Positions 44,073-54,638 of a stretch of DNA of 64,000 bases are shown here, piece after piece. The notes below the pieces were generated by a model. It was not told the origin of the DNA and made no database searches. It was given only the letters and a program-made list of their open reading frames with translations. The DNA is taken from contig NZ_JAEUAX010000001.1 in NCBI RefSeq assembly GCF_019511645.1, forward strand, positions 744,001 through 808,000, written 5' to 3'. The translations under genes were made by a program, and so were the position numbers. This DNA comes from Microbacterium ureisolvens (GTDB taxonomy: Bacteria > Actinomycetota > Actinomycetes > Actinomycetales > Microbacteriaceae). Position 1 is the first letter of the stretch; each line of letters begins with the position of its first letter.

Positions 44073-46610
44073 ATGAATCTCCGCAGCACCTCTGTCCGCG
44101 CGCTCGTGGCCGGCTCGGCCGCGTGCGCACTCGCGCTCGGACTGGCGCAGCCCGCGCTGGCCGAGCAGGCGTCCCCCGCGGGCGCGCAGCTCGAAGCGCT
44201 CGACCGCGGCCTCGTCGCCGTGTCGACCGACGAGGGCGTGTTCCTCAGCTGGCGCCTGCTCGCGACCGAGGCGGGCCCCGCCACCGAGACGGGCGTGAGC
44301 GGCCCGTCGTTCGCGGTGTTCCGTGACGGCGAGCGCATCGCCACGGTCGACGACAGCACGAACTATGCGGACGCGGGCGGGTCCGCAGCATCCGTCTACA
44401 CGGTCGCCCCCGCCTGGCACGACGTGACCGGCGAGCGGTCCGCACCCGTCTCGGTGTGGAGCGACGGGTTCTACGATCTGCCGCTGCAGAAGCCGGCCGA
44501 CGGCGTCGCACCCCGGAGCGTGCTGTTCCCCGAAGGAGAGAAGTACACCTACTCGGCGAACGACGCGTCGGTCGCCGACGTCGACGGCGATGGCGCGTAC
44601 GAGTTCGTCGTGAAGTGGGATCCGTCGAACTCGAAGGACGTGTCGCAGAAGGGGTACACCGGCCCCGTCTACATCGACACGTACGAGCTCGACGGCACGC
44701 TGCTGAACCGCATCGACCTCGGCGTGAACATCCGCGCGGGCGCCCACTACACGCAGTTCATGGTCTACGACTTCGACGGCGACGGCCGGTCCGAGACGAT
44801 GCTGAAGACGGCACCCGGCACGAAGTCGATCCGCTACAACGCCGACGGCTCGGTCGCCTCCCAGGCCGGCATCACCATGCTCGCCGAGGACCTCGCCGCC
44901 GGATACACGGCGAGCGACGACTACCGGATGAGCGCCGCGGACTACCGGCAGCACCTCATCGAGATGTTCGAGGGCTGGGCGGAGCACCCCGAGGTGGTCG
45001 CGGGCCGCTGGCCGGCGACGCTGGAGCAGGCGTTCGGCATCCCGGTGGCGCACGAGTACCCGCTGTCGACGGCATCGGCGACCGAGCTCGCGGACTACTT
45101 CATCACGACATACGCGCCCGCACGCAGCGCGCGCAACGACCTCACCACGTTCGAGGGCTTCATCGTCGACGGGCCGGAGTACCTCACGGTATTCGACTCG
45201 GCCACGGGCGAAGAGCTCGAGACCGTGCGTTACGAGCCGGGACGCGACGACGACGGCCTGCTGTGGGGCGACTACGCGATGGCCCGCATCGAGCCGGGCA
45301 ACCGGGTCGACCGCTTCCTCGCGGGCGTCGCATACCTCGACGGCACGCACCCGTCGGCGGTGTTCGCGCGCGGCTACTACACGCGCACGACCGTCAACGC
45401 GTACGACTGGGACGGCGAGCACCTCACCACGAGGTGGGCGATCGACAGCGGTCACGTGCCGATGACGAACCCGTTCAACGACGGCCCGCACGGCCGCGAC
45501 GGCACCGACCCGGTGTACGGCTCCATCACGACGCAGGGCTTCCACTCGCTGAGCGCGGCCGACGTCGACGGCGACGGCAAGCACGAGATCGTCTACGGAT
45601 CGGCGACGCTCGACGACGACGGCGGGCTGCTGTACAGCTCGTTCGACGTGCTGCCCGCCGGCAGCGCGGCGCCGGGCCAGAACGTGCGCCTCGGTCACGG
45701 CGACGCCATGCACGTCACCGACATCGATCCGAACCGCCCGGGTCTCGAGATCTGGACGGCGCACGAGGGCGCGACCTTCGCGCCGTACGGCTCGGCCCTG
45801 CGCGACGCCGCGACCGGCGAAGTCCTCTTCGGCGCCTACTCGGGCCGCGACACGGGGCGCAGCATGATCGGCGACGTGCGCGCCGATGTGCCGGGGCTCG
45901 AGGTGTGGGCGAGCATGCCGGGCGGCACCGAGGGCTCGGGCCTGCTGAGCGCGACGAACGTGCCGCTGGCGGCATCCACTCCCGGAACCAACCAGTCGAT
46001 CCGCTGGGCCGCCGACATGACCACCCAGATCGTCGACGGCGCCCTCGAGGTCACGCCGACCATCAAGGACTGGACCCGCGGCACCGTGGTCACGGCCGAC
46101 GGCACGCGCACGAACAACGGCACGAAGGGCAACCCGTCGCTCGTGGCCGATGTGCTCGGCGACTGGCGCGAGGAGCTGCTCGTGCGCACGGCCGACTCGA
46201 GCGCGCTGCGCATCTACACGAGCACGGAGCTGACGACGCACAAGCTGGCGACGCTCATGCACGACGTGCAGTACCGCGCCGAGGTGGCCCGTCAGAACAC
46301 CACCTACAACCAGCCGTCCTACACGAGCTACTACTTCGCGAGCGACATGGACTTCGCGAACGTGCCCGTGCTCACGACGGCGGCCACGCCCGGCGCGCCG
46401 AAGTTCACCGACCCGAAGGGTTCGAACTCCGACCACGTCGCCGTCACGCCCGACCCGTCGTTCGACTACTACGTCAACGGCGTGAAGGCCGAGAAGCCGC
46501 TGGTCAAGGTGCCCGCGGGCTCCGAGGTGCGCGTGACGGCGGTTCCGAAGGCCGGCTTCGCGGTCGCCGCGGGTGCGGTGTCGACGTGGACGCACCAGTT
46601 CGGCAGGTAA
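44073..46610 (+). CDS. Secreted rhamnogalacturonan lyase (PL11 family)
   Basis: This 845-residue extracellular enzyme cuts the rhamnogalacturonan I backbone of pectin by beta-elimination. A signal peptide (SVRALVAGSAACALALGLAQPALA) is followed by an Ig/Fn3-like N-terminal domain and the eight-bladed propeller of PL11, seen as repeated calcium-binding DxDGDG motifs (VDGDGAYEFVVKWDP, DFDGDGRSETMLKTAPG, DVDGDGKHEIVYGSA, DIDPNRPGLEIW). The ATG at 44073 fits the signal peptide. It suggests a plant-associated or litter-degrading lifestyle. No transporter or other pectinase is next to it. Confidence 0.92.
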   Translation: MNLRSTSVRALVAGSAACALALGLAQPALAEQASPAGAQLEALDRGLVAVSTDEGVFLSWRLLATEAGPATETGVSGPSFAVFRDGERIATVDDSTNYADAGGSAASVYTVAPAWHDVTGERSAPVSVWSDGFYDLPLQKPADGVAPRSVLFPEGEKYTYSANDASVADVDGDGAYEFVVKWDPSNSKDVSQKGYTGPVYIDTYELDGTLLNRIDLGVNIRAGAHYTQFMVYDFDGDGRSETMLKTAPGTKSIRYNADGSVASQAGITMLAEDLAAGYTASDDYRMSAADYRQHLIEMFEGWAEHPEVVAGRWPATLEQAFGIPVAHEYPLSTASATELADYFITTYAPARSARNDLTTFEGFIVDGPEYLTVFDSATGEELETVRYEPGRDDDGLLWGDYAMARIEPGNRVDRFLAGVAYLDGTHPSAVFARGYYTRTTVNAYDWDGEHLTTRWAIDSGHVPMTNPFNDGPHGRDGTDPVYGSITTQGFHSLSAADVDGDGKHEIVYGSATLDDDGGLLYSSFDVLPAGSAAPGQNVRLGHGDAMHVTDIDPNRPGLEIWTAHEGATFAPYGSALRDAATGEVLFGAYSGRDTGRSMIGDVRADVPGLEVWASMPGGTEGSGLLSATNVPLAASTPGTNQSIRWAADMTTQIVDGALEVTPTIKDWTRGTVVTADGTRTNNGTKGNPSLVADVLGDWREELLVRTADSSALRIYTSTELTTHKLATLMHDVQYRAEVARQNTTYNQPSYTSYYFASDMDFANVPVLTTAATPGAPKFTDPKGSNSDHVAVTPDPSFDYYVNGVKAEKPLVKVPAGSEVRVTAVPKAGFAVAAGAVSTWTHQFGR

Positions 46611-46617
46611 AGGGATG

Positions 46618-46662
46618 ACGGATGCCTCGGCCCGGCGCACTGCGCCGGGCCGAGGCATCCGT
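46618..46662. terminator. Terminator hairpin after the PL11 lyase gene (GGATGCCTCG family)
   Basis: The arms 46618-46639 and 46641-46662 are perfectly complementary (22 bp, loop formed by the innermost bases). They begin with ACGGATGCCTCG and end in CCCGGCGC, almost the same as the hairpin at 43851-43907. Confidence 0.88.
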
Positions 46663-46672
46663 GTTCCCGCCG

Positions 46673-46678
46673 TAGGCT
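46673..46678 (+). promoter_or_regulatory. -10 box for leaderless amidotransferase mRNA
   Basis: TAGGCT at 46673-46678 lies six nt before the GTG at 46685, with no ribosome site between. Confidence 0.55.
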
Positions 46679-46684
46679 GGTGCG

Positions 46685-47416
46685 GTGAAGCCGTTCGTCC
46701 TCCTTGCGACCCGAGCGGAGGACGTGCCCGCCGACGAGGAGTACGCGCTCTTCCTGCGGTACACCGGGCTCTCCCCCGACGAGCTCATCCGGGTGCGGCT
46801 CGAAGCGGAGCCGATGCCGCGAATCGACCTCGGCGAGGTGTCGGGGATCTTCGTGGGCGGCGGCCCGTTCAACGCGTCCGACCCGCTCGACAAGAAGTCG
46901 CCGACGCAGCGCCGGGTCGAGCAGGAGTTCGGCATCCTCCTCGACGAGGTGGTCGCGCGCGACTTCCCGTTCCTCGGCGCCTGCTACGGCGTGGGCACGC
47001 TCGGCGCGCACCAGGGTGCGGTGATCGACCGCACCTACTCCGAGCCGATCAGCGTCGTACCCGTGACGTTGACCGAGGCCGGGGCATCCGACCCCCTGCT
47101 CGCCGAGATGCCGCCCACGTTCGACGCGTTCGTCGGACACAAGGAGGCCATCACGCACCTGCCCGCGTCGGCGACGCTGCTGGCGTCGTCGCCCACGTGC
47201 CCGGTGCAGATGTTCCGCGTCGGCGAGAACGTGTATGCGACGCAGTTCCACCCCGAGCTCGACGTCGAGGGCATCACCACGCGCATCCACGCGTACGCCG
47301 GCTATGGCTACTTCGCGGCCGACGAGCTCGAGGTCACCCTCGCCGCGGTGCGGCGCGCCGCCGTCTCGCACCCGAGCCGCATGCTGCGCACCTTCGTCGA
47401 GCGCTACGCGCGCTGA
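46685..47416 (+). CDS. Class I glutamine amidotransferase
   Basis: This 243-residue GATase1 domain protein is similar to the glutaminase half of GMP synthase but stands alone. The nucleophile is C100 in FLGACYGVG and the catalytic pair is H189/E191 in QFHPE. The N-terminal VSGIFVGGGPFNASDP forms the oxyanion region. Its partner synthetase is not nearby, so the acceptor is unknown; annotation as guaA would be wrong without the ATP-pyrophosphatase domain. Confidence 0.92.
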   Translation: MKPFVLLATRAEDVPADEEYALFLRYTGLSPDELIRVRLEAEPMPRIDLGEVSGIFVGGGPFNASDPLDKKSPTQRRVEQEFGILLDEVVARDFPFLGACYGVGTLGAHQGAVIDRTYSEPISVVPVTLTEAGASDPLLAEMPPTFDAFVGHKEAITHLPASATLLASSPTCPVQMFRVGENVYATQFHPELDVEGITTRIHAYAGYGYFAADELEVTLAAVRRAAVSHPSRMLRTFVERYAR

Positions 47417-47492
47417 GGCTCTTCGCCCAGCGGTGGCGCGGTGGTACGCTCCCCGCACCGGCTGCCTCTGCCTGGGGAGATCGAGGTGCGTC

Positions 47493-47816
47493 ATGGGTTC
47501 GGCGAAGCTGCTCGTCACGGGTGCCGTGATCGCCGTCGCCGCCGCGGCCGCGATCGTCGTGCCGGCGGTCGCGTCGGGGGTGCCGCTCGCGCGGGTTCTG
47601 CCCGCGACGAGCATCGTCGCACCGGATGACTCGCCCGGTGGATCCGGCAAGGGCAACGCGTGGGGCCATCACAAGGATTCGCCGGACTTCCCCGGCAGCA
47701 ACGGCGACCACGCCGAGCGGGGCGGCCCCGGCAACGGCAACGGCAACGGCAAGGCGTGGGGACACCACAAGGACTCCCCCGGCTTCCCCGGGCACAACGG
47801 CGACCACGACGAATAG
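47493..47816 (+). CDS. Small secreted Gly/His/Asp-rich repeat protein
   Basis: The 107-residue protein has a signal-anchor or signal peptide (LLVTGAVIAVAAAAAIVVPAVA) and a low-complexity mature part. The mature part has two copies of AWGHHKDSPxFPGxNGDH (about 53-70 and 88-105) joined by a Gly-Asn run. HH and DH pairs in each copy could bind metal ions, and the Gly/Asn content suggests an unstructured wall-associated peptide. I know no family. GAGG precedes the ATG at 47493. It follows the amidotransferase gene by about 75 nt. Confidence 0.75.
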   Translation: MGSAKLLVTGAVIAVAAAAAIVVPAVASGVPLARVLPATSIVAPDDSPGGSGKGNAWGHHKDSPDFPGSNGDHAERGGPGNGNGNGKAWGHHKDSPGFPGHNGDHDE

Positions 47817-47837
47817 TCGCCGCCGGGGTCGGTCACA

Positions 47838-48605
47838 TCAGTCGGCCGGCGCCGTCACGATCCGGGAGACGGATGCTGCGCCCACCGGATCTACGGAGGC
47901 CAGCGCCGGACCGAGGCCGATGTCGACGAGGACGATGTCGCCGGCGAGGTCGGGTCCGCGCCCGGTGACGAGTCCGCTCTTGACCGCGCCGAACGTGACG
48001 GTGACGGATGCGGTGAGCACCGCGTCGTCGGCCACGCCGGTGTCGGGATGAAGACCACTGGGGATGTCGACGGCGATGACCCGCGGCATCCGTCCGCCTC
48101 TGCGGAGGTCGTCGCGTATCGCCGTGACCGCGCCGCGGGCGCGGCCGCGCAGGGAAGGGTCGGTCGAGGCCCCGATGCCGAGGATGCCGTCGACGACCAG
48201 CGCGTAGTGGCGCACGGCGTCGTCGACCTCGGGGAGGTCGACGCGGCGGACTCCTGCGGCCACTGCGGTGGCCAGTGCGGTGACGTGGAAGCGCTCCGAG
48301 ACGAGCAGCGCGTCGACGTCGGCGATGCGGGAGAGGTGCGCCGCGGCGTAGAGGGCGTCGCCGCCGTTGTCGCCCGACCCCGCGAGCACGAGCACGCGGG
48401 GCCTCAGCGCGAGCGGTGTCTCGCGGATCACCGGTTCGAGGACGCCGGTCATGGTGACGACGGTCTCGGGCGTGGCGAGCTCCGCACGAACGACGTCGGC
48501 GAGGGCTCCGGCGGCACGCCGCATCAGCGGGACGCCGGCCTCGAGCAGGGGCCGTTCCGCCGCGCGAACCTGTTCGGCGGTGTAGGTGGGAACGCGCTCG
48601 CTCAT
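47838..48605 (-). CDS. nnrE: NAD(P)H-hydrate epimerase (YjeF N-terminal type)
   Basis: The enzyme repairs damaged NAD(P)HX by epimerising its S and R forms. The 255-residue single-domain protein shows the family loops VLVLAGSGDNGGDALYAAAHL and VIAVDIPSGLHPDTG. The dehydratase domain often fused to it is absent. The start at 48605 overlaps the YihY gene stop as ATGA. Confidence 0.9.
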   Translation of the reverse strand: MSERVPTYTAEQVRAAERPLLEAGVPLMRRAAGALADVVRAELATPETVVTMTGVLEPVIRETPLALRPRVLVLAGSGDNGGDALYAAAHLSRIADVDALLVSERFHVTALATAVAAGVRRVDLPEVDDAVRHYALVVDGILGIGASTDPSLRGRARGAVTAIRDDLRRGGRMPRVIAVDIPSGLHPDTGVADDAVLTASVTVTFGAVKSGLVTGRGPDLAGDIVLVDIGLGPALASVDPVGAASVSRIVTAPAD

Positions 48606-49600
48606 GATTTCTCGCGCTCCGCGTCGGCGCGCGCGTGCTCGAGCTCTTCGGTGGCCACCCGCACCGCATCCTCCGCCTGACGCACGCGCCGCAGAGCGAA
48701 CGTCGGGGACCCGAAGCGCTCCCGCACGCGGTCGACGCGCTGCCGTTCGCTCACGATGATCCACGTCGACGCGAGGAGGATGACCTGCGCCGAGAGGTTC
48801 AGCCACAGCAGCAGTGCGATGAGCGACGCGAACGACGCGAGGAGGGGGTTGGATCCGGCGCCGGCGACGAACAACGACGACAGCTGCTGCAGCACCGTCA
48901 GCCCGATCGCTCCGATCAGCGCGCCCGACCAGAGGGACGCGGCGTGCGCCTTGACCCCGCTGAGCGAGACGAACGCGACCGCCACGATGGCCATGTCGAG
49001 CAGGAACACGACGACGATCGAGACGCTGCGGGTGACGAAGTCGGCCAGGCCGCTGTGGCTGACCCCCATCCAGTCGAGCGCTGCCCCGACGAACGTCGTG
49101 CCGACGAAGGTCGCCCCGGCCGTCAGCACGAACCCGCCGCCGATCGCGATGGCGAGCAGCAGGTTGCGCAGGATCACCCAGATCCAAAACACGTCGTCGT
49201 GCACCTTGTCGGCGAGCGAGCGCAACGCGACGCGCAGCGACCCGATGGCGCCGATCGCCGCGCCGACCAGACCCACGAGCGCGATGATGCCGGCGACCGT
49301 GAGACCGGCCGGAGCCTCGATCGTGGAGACGTCGATGAGGCCGTCGTCTCCTGTACCGAGCAGGCCCGGGATCGCAGCATCCACCGCATCGATCAGCGAC
49401 TGCCACGCAGCGGGGTTGTCGGCGAGCCAGATCGAGGCGAACGAGAAGCCGAGCAGGACGCCCGCGAACACCGAGAAGAGCGACCGGTACGTGATGCTGT
49501 CGGAGAGCATGGGACCGCGGCGTTCGAGATAGTGGAACCAGACGCGCACCGGCCGGAGGGACAGCGCCCAGGCCGTCAGCTTCGCGATCAGGTCCGCCAT
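48602..49600 (-). CDS. YihY/BrkB-family membrane protein
   Basis: This 332-residue membrane protein has about six helices and the YihY/BrkB family pattern (SLFSVFAGVLLGFSFASIWL, then LRNLLLAIAIGGGFVLTAGATFVG, then LASFASLIALLLWLNLSAQVILLAST). Family members have been called virulence factor BrkB or RNase BN in error; the true function is unknown. The charged C-terminal tail (QAEDAVRVATEELEHARADAEREKS) is probably a cytosolic helix. It is coupled to nnrE and divergent from pilB. Confidence 0.92.
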   Translation of the reverse strand: MADLIAKLTAWALSLRPVRVWFHYLERRGPMLSDSITYRSLFSVFAGVLLGFSFASIWLADNPAAWQSLIDAVDAAIPGLLGTGDDGLIDVSTIEAPAGLTVAGIIALVGLVGAAIGAIGSLRVALRSLADKVHDDVFWIWVILRNLLLAIAIGGGFVLTAGATFVGTTFVGAALDWMGVSHSGLADFVTRSVSIVVVFLLDMAIVAVAFVSLSGVKAHAASLWSGALIGAIGLTVLQQLSSLFVAGAGSNPLLASFASLIALLLWLNLSAQVILLASTWIIVSERQRVDRVRERFGSPTFALRRVRQAEDAVRVATEELEHARADAEREKS

Positions 49601-49684
49601 GGCGCCACCCTATCGAGTGCGCCAATCCTGAGGGTCAGGCTTGACGGGCGCCAGATAGTCTGTCCGTGGGGATAGGGGTGTGCC

Positions 49685-51352
49685 GTGAGAGGTCTTGCAC
49701 AGACGCTGGTGCTCACAGGAGCGGTGAGGGCTGCCGACATGTCGGCCGCCCTCGCTCAGGTGGGCGAGGGTCCGGAGCTGCAGCGATTGCTGGTGAGCTC
49801 GAAGCTGGTGACCGAGGGGCAGGTCGCCGAGGCGATCGCCCTGCACACCGGCCACCGGTACGTCGACCTCGCGGAGATGCCGCTCGACCCGAACGTGGTG
49901 GCGCTGGTTCCCGGCAATCTGTGCCGCAAGTACGGTCTCATCCCGGTCGACCGCCGCGGGGATCGCCTCACTGTGGGCGTGCTCGACCCCACCGACATCG
50001 TCGCGCTCGATGACGTCGCCTCGATCACGGATCTCTTCGTCGAGCCGGTCGTCGTCGCCGAGGACGCGCTGACGAACATGTTCGAGCGGTTCCTGCGTTC
50101 GGACGAAGAGCTCAGCGAACTGTCGATGTCGATCGAGGAGTCGAGCGAGGCCACCGAGGCAGCCTTCACCGAGAGCCTCGAAGAGCAGGACGACTCGGCG
50201 CCGATCGTGCGCTTCGTGAATCTGCTGATCGCTCAGGCCATCAACGACCGTGCGAGCGACATCCACGTCGAGCCGGGCGAGAAGCAGCTGACGGTGCGGT
50301 TCCGCATCGACGGCGTGCTCCACGAGATGCAGAAGGCCGATCGGGCGATCCAGGACGGCATCATCTCGCGTCTGAAGATCATGTCGTCGATCGACATCGC
50401 CGAGAAGCGCAAGCCGCAGGACGGCCGCCTCTCGGTCACGCACGAGAACCGCACCGTCGATCTGCGCGTGGCGACGCTGCCCACGGTGTGGGGCGAGAAG
50501 ATCGTCATGCGCATCCTCGACAACACCGGTCAGACCATGACGATGCGGGACCTGCTGTTCTCGAGCACCAACGAGAAGCGGTTCCGTGAGGCGATCACGA
50601 AGCCGCACGGCATGATCCTGGCCACGGGGCCGACGGGGTCGGGCAAGTCGACGAGCCTGTACACCGCGCTCCGTTCGATCGCGAACCCGAAGATCAACGT
50701 CATCACGGTCGAGGACCCGGTCGAGTACCGCATCGCGGGCATCAATCAGGTGCAGGTGAACAACCGCGCCGGGCTGACGTTCGCGACGGCACTGCGATCG
50801 ATCCTGCGGTCCGACCCGGATGTGGTCCTCGTGGGCGAGATCCGCGACTTCGAGACGGCGAACATCTCGATCGAGGCGGCTTTGACGGGGCACCTGGTGC
50901 TGTCGACTCTGCACACGAACGACGCGCCTTCCGCTCTGACCCGCTTGACGGAGATCGGCTGCGAGCCGTTCCTGGTGGCGACGGCGCTGTCGGCGGTGAT
51001 CGCCCAGCGGTTGGCCCGGCGCCTGTGCATGCGGTGCCGGGAGCCGCTGGTCGAGCCGAGCGAGGTGCTCGCGTCGCTGGGCTTCCCGCACGACCCGGCG
51101 GATGTGCCCGAGCTGTACAAGGCGGTGGGATGCCCCGCCTGCAGCGGGACCGGCTACCGCGGGCGGGTGGCGCTGCACGAGGTGATGACGCTGAGCGACG
51201 AGCTGGAGTCGCTGGTGGTGACGCGGTCGACGGGGACGGAGATCCGTCAGGTGGCGCTGGAGCAGGGCATGATCTCGCTCCGCGAGGACGGCTGGTCGAA
51301 GGTCGCGCAGGGGCTCACGACGATCGAGGAAGTGCTTCGGGTCACGGTGTGA
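49685..51352 (+). CDS. pilB: Type IV pilus assembly ATPase PilB
   Basis: This hexameric ATPase powers pilus extension. The 555-residue protein has an N-terminal GspE/MshEN-type domain (about 1-150; LVLTGAVRAADMSAALAQ, LLVSSKLVTEGQVAEAIALHTGHRYVDL), which in some relatives binds c-di-GMP. The ATPase core has Walker A GPTGSGKS near residue 315, the Asp box LRSDPDVVLVGEIRD, and the His box HLVLSTLHTNDA. A zinc motif follows (CMRC with CPAC). It alone of the pilus genes lies on the plus strand, converging on pilC. The start is GTG 49685. Confidence 0.95.
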   Translation: MRGLAQTLVLTGAVRAADMSAALAQVGEGPELQRLLVSSKLVTEGQVAEAIALHTGHRYVDLAEMPLDPNVVALVPGNLCRKYGLIPVDRRGDRLTVGVLDPTDIVALDDVASITDLFVEPVVVAEDALTNMFERFLRSDEELSELSMSIEESSEATEAAFTESLEEQDDSAPIVRFVNLLIAQAINDRASDIHVEPGEKQLTVRFRIDGVLHEMQKADRAIQDGIISRLKIMSSIDIAEKRKPQDGRLSVTHENRTVDLRVATLPTVWGEKIVMRILDNTGQTMTMRDLLFSSTNEKRFREAITKPHGMILATGPTGSGKSTSLYTALRSIANPKINVITVEDPVEYRIAGINQVQVNNRAGLTFATALRSILRSDPDVVLVGEIRDFETANISIEAALTGHLVLSTLHTNDAPSALTRLTEIGCEPFLVATALSAVIAQRLARRLCMRCREPLVEPSEVLASLGFPHDPADVPELYKAVGCPACSGTGYRGRVALHEVMTLSDELESLVVTRSTGTEIRQVALEQGMISLREDGWSKVAQGLTTIEEVLRVTV

Positions 51353-51364
51353 CCTTGCGAAGGT

Positions 51365-51397
51365 TCAACGGCCGGTGCCCTGCGCACCGGCCGTTGA
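51365..51397. terminator. Bidirectional terminator pilB / pilC
   Basis: A 14-bp perfect stem (51365-51378 with 51384-51397) and 5-nt loop lie between the convergent pilB and pilC stops. Confidence 0.85.
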
Positions 51398-51410
51398 CGT
51401 CCACCACGTT

Positions 51411-52649
51411 TTACGCCTGCTTCGCCAGCTCCCCGTAGAGCGTGAAGATCGGCAGGTACAGCGAGATCACCATGCCGCCGATGACGATGCCGAGGCCGAC
51501 GATGAGGATCGGCTCGATCGTCGACGACAGCTGGGACGTCGCGGTCTCGACCTCGTCCTCGTAGAAGTCCGCGATCGAGGCCAGCATGTCGACCAGCGTG
51601 CCCGATTCCTCACCCACCGACACCATCTGAGGCACCATCGCCGGGAAGACCTCGGCCTTGGCGAGCGGCGCCGCGAACGAGCGACCCTGGCGGATCGACT
51701 CCTGCACGTCGCGGACGGCCTGCTCGATCTTCCAGTTGTTGGACGCCTGTCCGACGATCGCGAGCGCCTGGATGATCGGCACTCCTGCGTTCAGCATCAT
51801 GGAGAGGTTCCGCGCGAAGCGAGCGACCGCGATCTTCGTGGTGAGCTTGCCGAAGACGGGCATCTTCAGCTTGATGGGGTCGACGAACCGGCGATACTGC
51901 TCGGTGTGACGGTTGGCACGCCACCAGATCAGGGCGACCACGACCACGAGAATGATCGTCGGGATGATCCACCACATGTTGTTGGAGATCGTCACGAGGA
52001 TCTGCGTCGGCAACGGCAGCGAGCTGCCGAGCCCCTTGAACATGCCCTCGAAGATCGGCACGACGAAGGTCACCATGACGAGCACGCCGATGATCGCGAT
52101 GACGAGCACGATCGCCGGATACGTCACTGCCGCACGGATCTTGTTGTGCAGCTCCGCCTCGCGCTGATAGTTGTCGGCGATCGACCCCAGCGCGCTGCCG
52201 AGGAAGCCGCCCGCCTCACCCACCTTGATGATCGACAGCATGAGCGGCGGGAACGTCTGCGGATGCCGCGCCAGCGCCGCCGAGAACGACGACCCAGACT
52301 CGACGTCGGCCTGCACCTGCACGAGTGCCGGCTGGAGCTTCTTGTCGTCCGTCTGCTCGATGAGGATCGCGAGCGTCCGCATCAGCGGCAGACCGGCGTT
52401 GATGAGGCCTGCCATCTGCCTCGAGAACACCGCGAGCGTGCGCGCCGACACCGTCTTTGTCGCGCCGGGCAGCTTGATTTCCTTGTTCAGCCCGGTGTTG
52501 GACTTGAGCGTCACCTCGAGAGGCGTCAGTCCCTGTGCCTTGAGCTTGCCGGTCACGGCCGACTCGCTCGCCGCCTCGATGGTGCCCTTGACGACCGAAC
52601 CGCCGCGCGGGTCGACCGCCCGGTAGACGAACTCCTGAACGACGGCCAT
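51411..52649 (-). CDS. pilC: Type IV pilus inner-membrane platform PilC
   Basis: PilC is the membrane platform that couples the ATPases to the growing pilus. The 412-residue protein has two GspF domains (FSRQMAGLINAGLPLMRTLAIL and FARNLSMMLNAGVPIIQALAIV) and three membrane segments, the last near the C-terminus (LIVGLGIVIGGMVISLYLPIF). The start at 52649 (MAVVQEFVYRAVDPRGG) lies 1 nt after the pilT stop. It is the last gene of the leftward pilus operon. Confidence 0.95.
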   Translation of the reverse strand: MAVVQEFVYRAVDPRGGSVVKGTIEAASESAVTGKLKAQGLTPLEVTLKSNTGLNKEIKLPGATKTVSARTLAVFSRQMAGLINAGLPLMRTLAILIEQTDDKKLQPALVQVQADVESGSSFSAALARHPQTFPPLMLSIIKVGEAGGFLGSALGSIADNYQREAELHNKIRAAVTYPAIVLVIAIIGVLVMVTFVVPIFEGMFKGLGSSLPLPTQILVTISNNMWWIIPTIILVVVVALIWWRANRHTEQYRRFVDPIKLKMPVFGKLTTKIAVARFARNLSMMLNAGVPIIQALAIVGQASNNWKIEQAVRDVQESIRQGRSFAAPLAKAEVFPAMVPQMVSVGEESGTLVDMLASIADFYEDEVETATSQLSSTIEPILIVGLGIVIGGMVISLYLPIFTLYGELAKQA

Positions 52650-52650
52650 G

Positions 52651-53943
<1,293 letters not shown>

Positions 53944-53948
53944 GATGC

Positions 53949-54635
53949 TCACCCCTCCTCGTCTACGTAGGTCAGGGCGGTGATCTGCACGTCGACCGTG
54001 CCCTCGCCGCTCTGGGTCATCGTCACCGCCATGCTGTTCAGCAGGCGTGGACCGGCGCGCAGCGCGTCGACGAACGCCGTCGCCTGCGCCATGTCGGCCG
54101 CGGTGGCGCTGATCACGAAGTCGACCTGCTGTCGGCCGGCTGCCACCGCGGCGTCGGGTGCCGGTGCCGCGTTCGGGTCGGTGGTTGCGTTCGGGTCGGT
54201 GGTTGCGCTCGGGTCGGTCGCAGCATCCGTCGCCGCAGGTGCGGGGGCAGTTGCCGCAGCGGCCGGGTCGCCTTCCGCAGCCCCGGTGCGCGTCGTGTAC
54301 ACGACCTGCTCCCCCGCCGTGACCGAGGTGATGGCGACGCCGGATGCCGCGGCCGCATTGCCGACGACCTCGAAGACGTCGTCGTACTGGCCCGTGGCGG
54401 GGATCTGCGATCGCAGCCCGGCGACGTTCGCGGTGATCTCGTCGATGTTCTCTTGCTGCGCGGTGAGTTCGTCGACCTGCGCCTGGTACAGCGCGTTCGT
54501 GCTGGCGACGGTCGCCGTCTGGCCGTCGACGGCGACGGCCTGGAAATAGAGAGGCATGGCGACGAGGAACACACCCAGGGCGATGACGCCCAGCGAGACG
54601 ATCAGACCGATGGCGGTCACGAGGTGCTTGGGCAT
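53949..54635 (-). CDS. pilO: Pilus alignment protein PilO-like
   Basis: This 228-residue bitopic protein has one N-terminal helix (LVTAIGLIVSLGVIALGVFLV), a coiled coil (about 45-75; LYQAQVDELTAQQENIDEITANVAGL), then two ferredoxin-like halves split by a low-complexity Ala/Thr/Pro insert with repeated TTDPNA units. The place after pilN and the topology give the name. The insert is encoded by an 18-bp tandem repeat and may vary in length. Confidence 0.85.
   Translation of the reverse strand: MPKHLVTAIGLIVSLGVIALGVFLVAMPLYFQAVAVDGQTATVASTNALYQAQVDELTAQQENIDEITANVAGLRSQIPATGQYDDVFEVVGNAAAASGVAITSVTAGEQVVYTTRTGAAEGDPAAAATAPAPAATDAATDPSATTDPNATTDPNAAPAPDAAVAAGRQQVDFVISATAADMAQATAFVDALRAGPRLLNSMAVTMTQSGEGTVDVQITALTYVDEEG
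54171..54219 (-). repeat. 18-bp tandem repeat within pilO
   Basis: The unit GTTCGGGTCGGTGGTTGC occurs twice exactly (54171-54188, 54189-54206), followed by a partial third copy. It encodes the TDPNAT repeats and could change copy number by slippage without shifting the frame. Confidence 0.8.
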
Positions 54636-54638
54636 CGC

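Noticed and set aside
46685..47416. GMP synthase (guaA)
   Set aside because: Only the glutaminase domain is present; the ATP-pyrophosphatase and dimerisation domains are missing.
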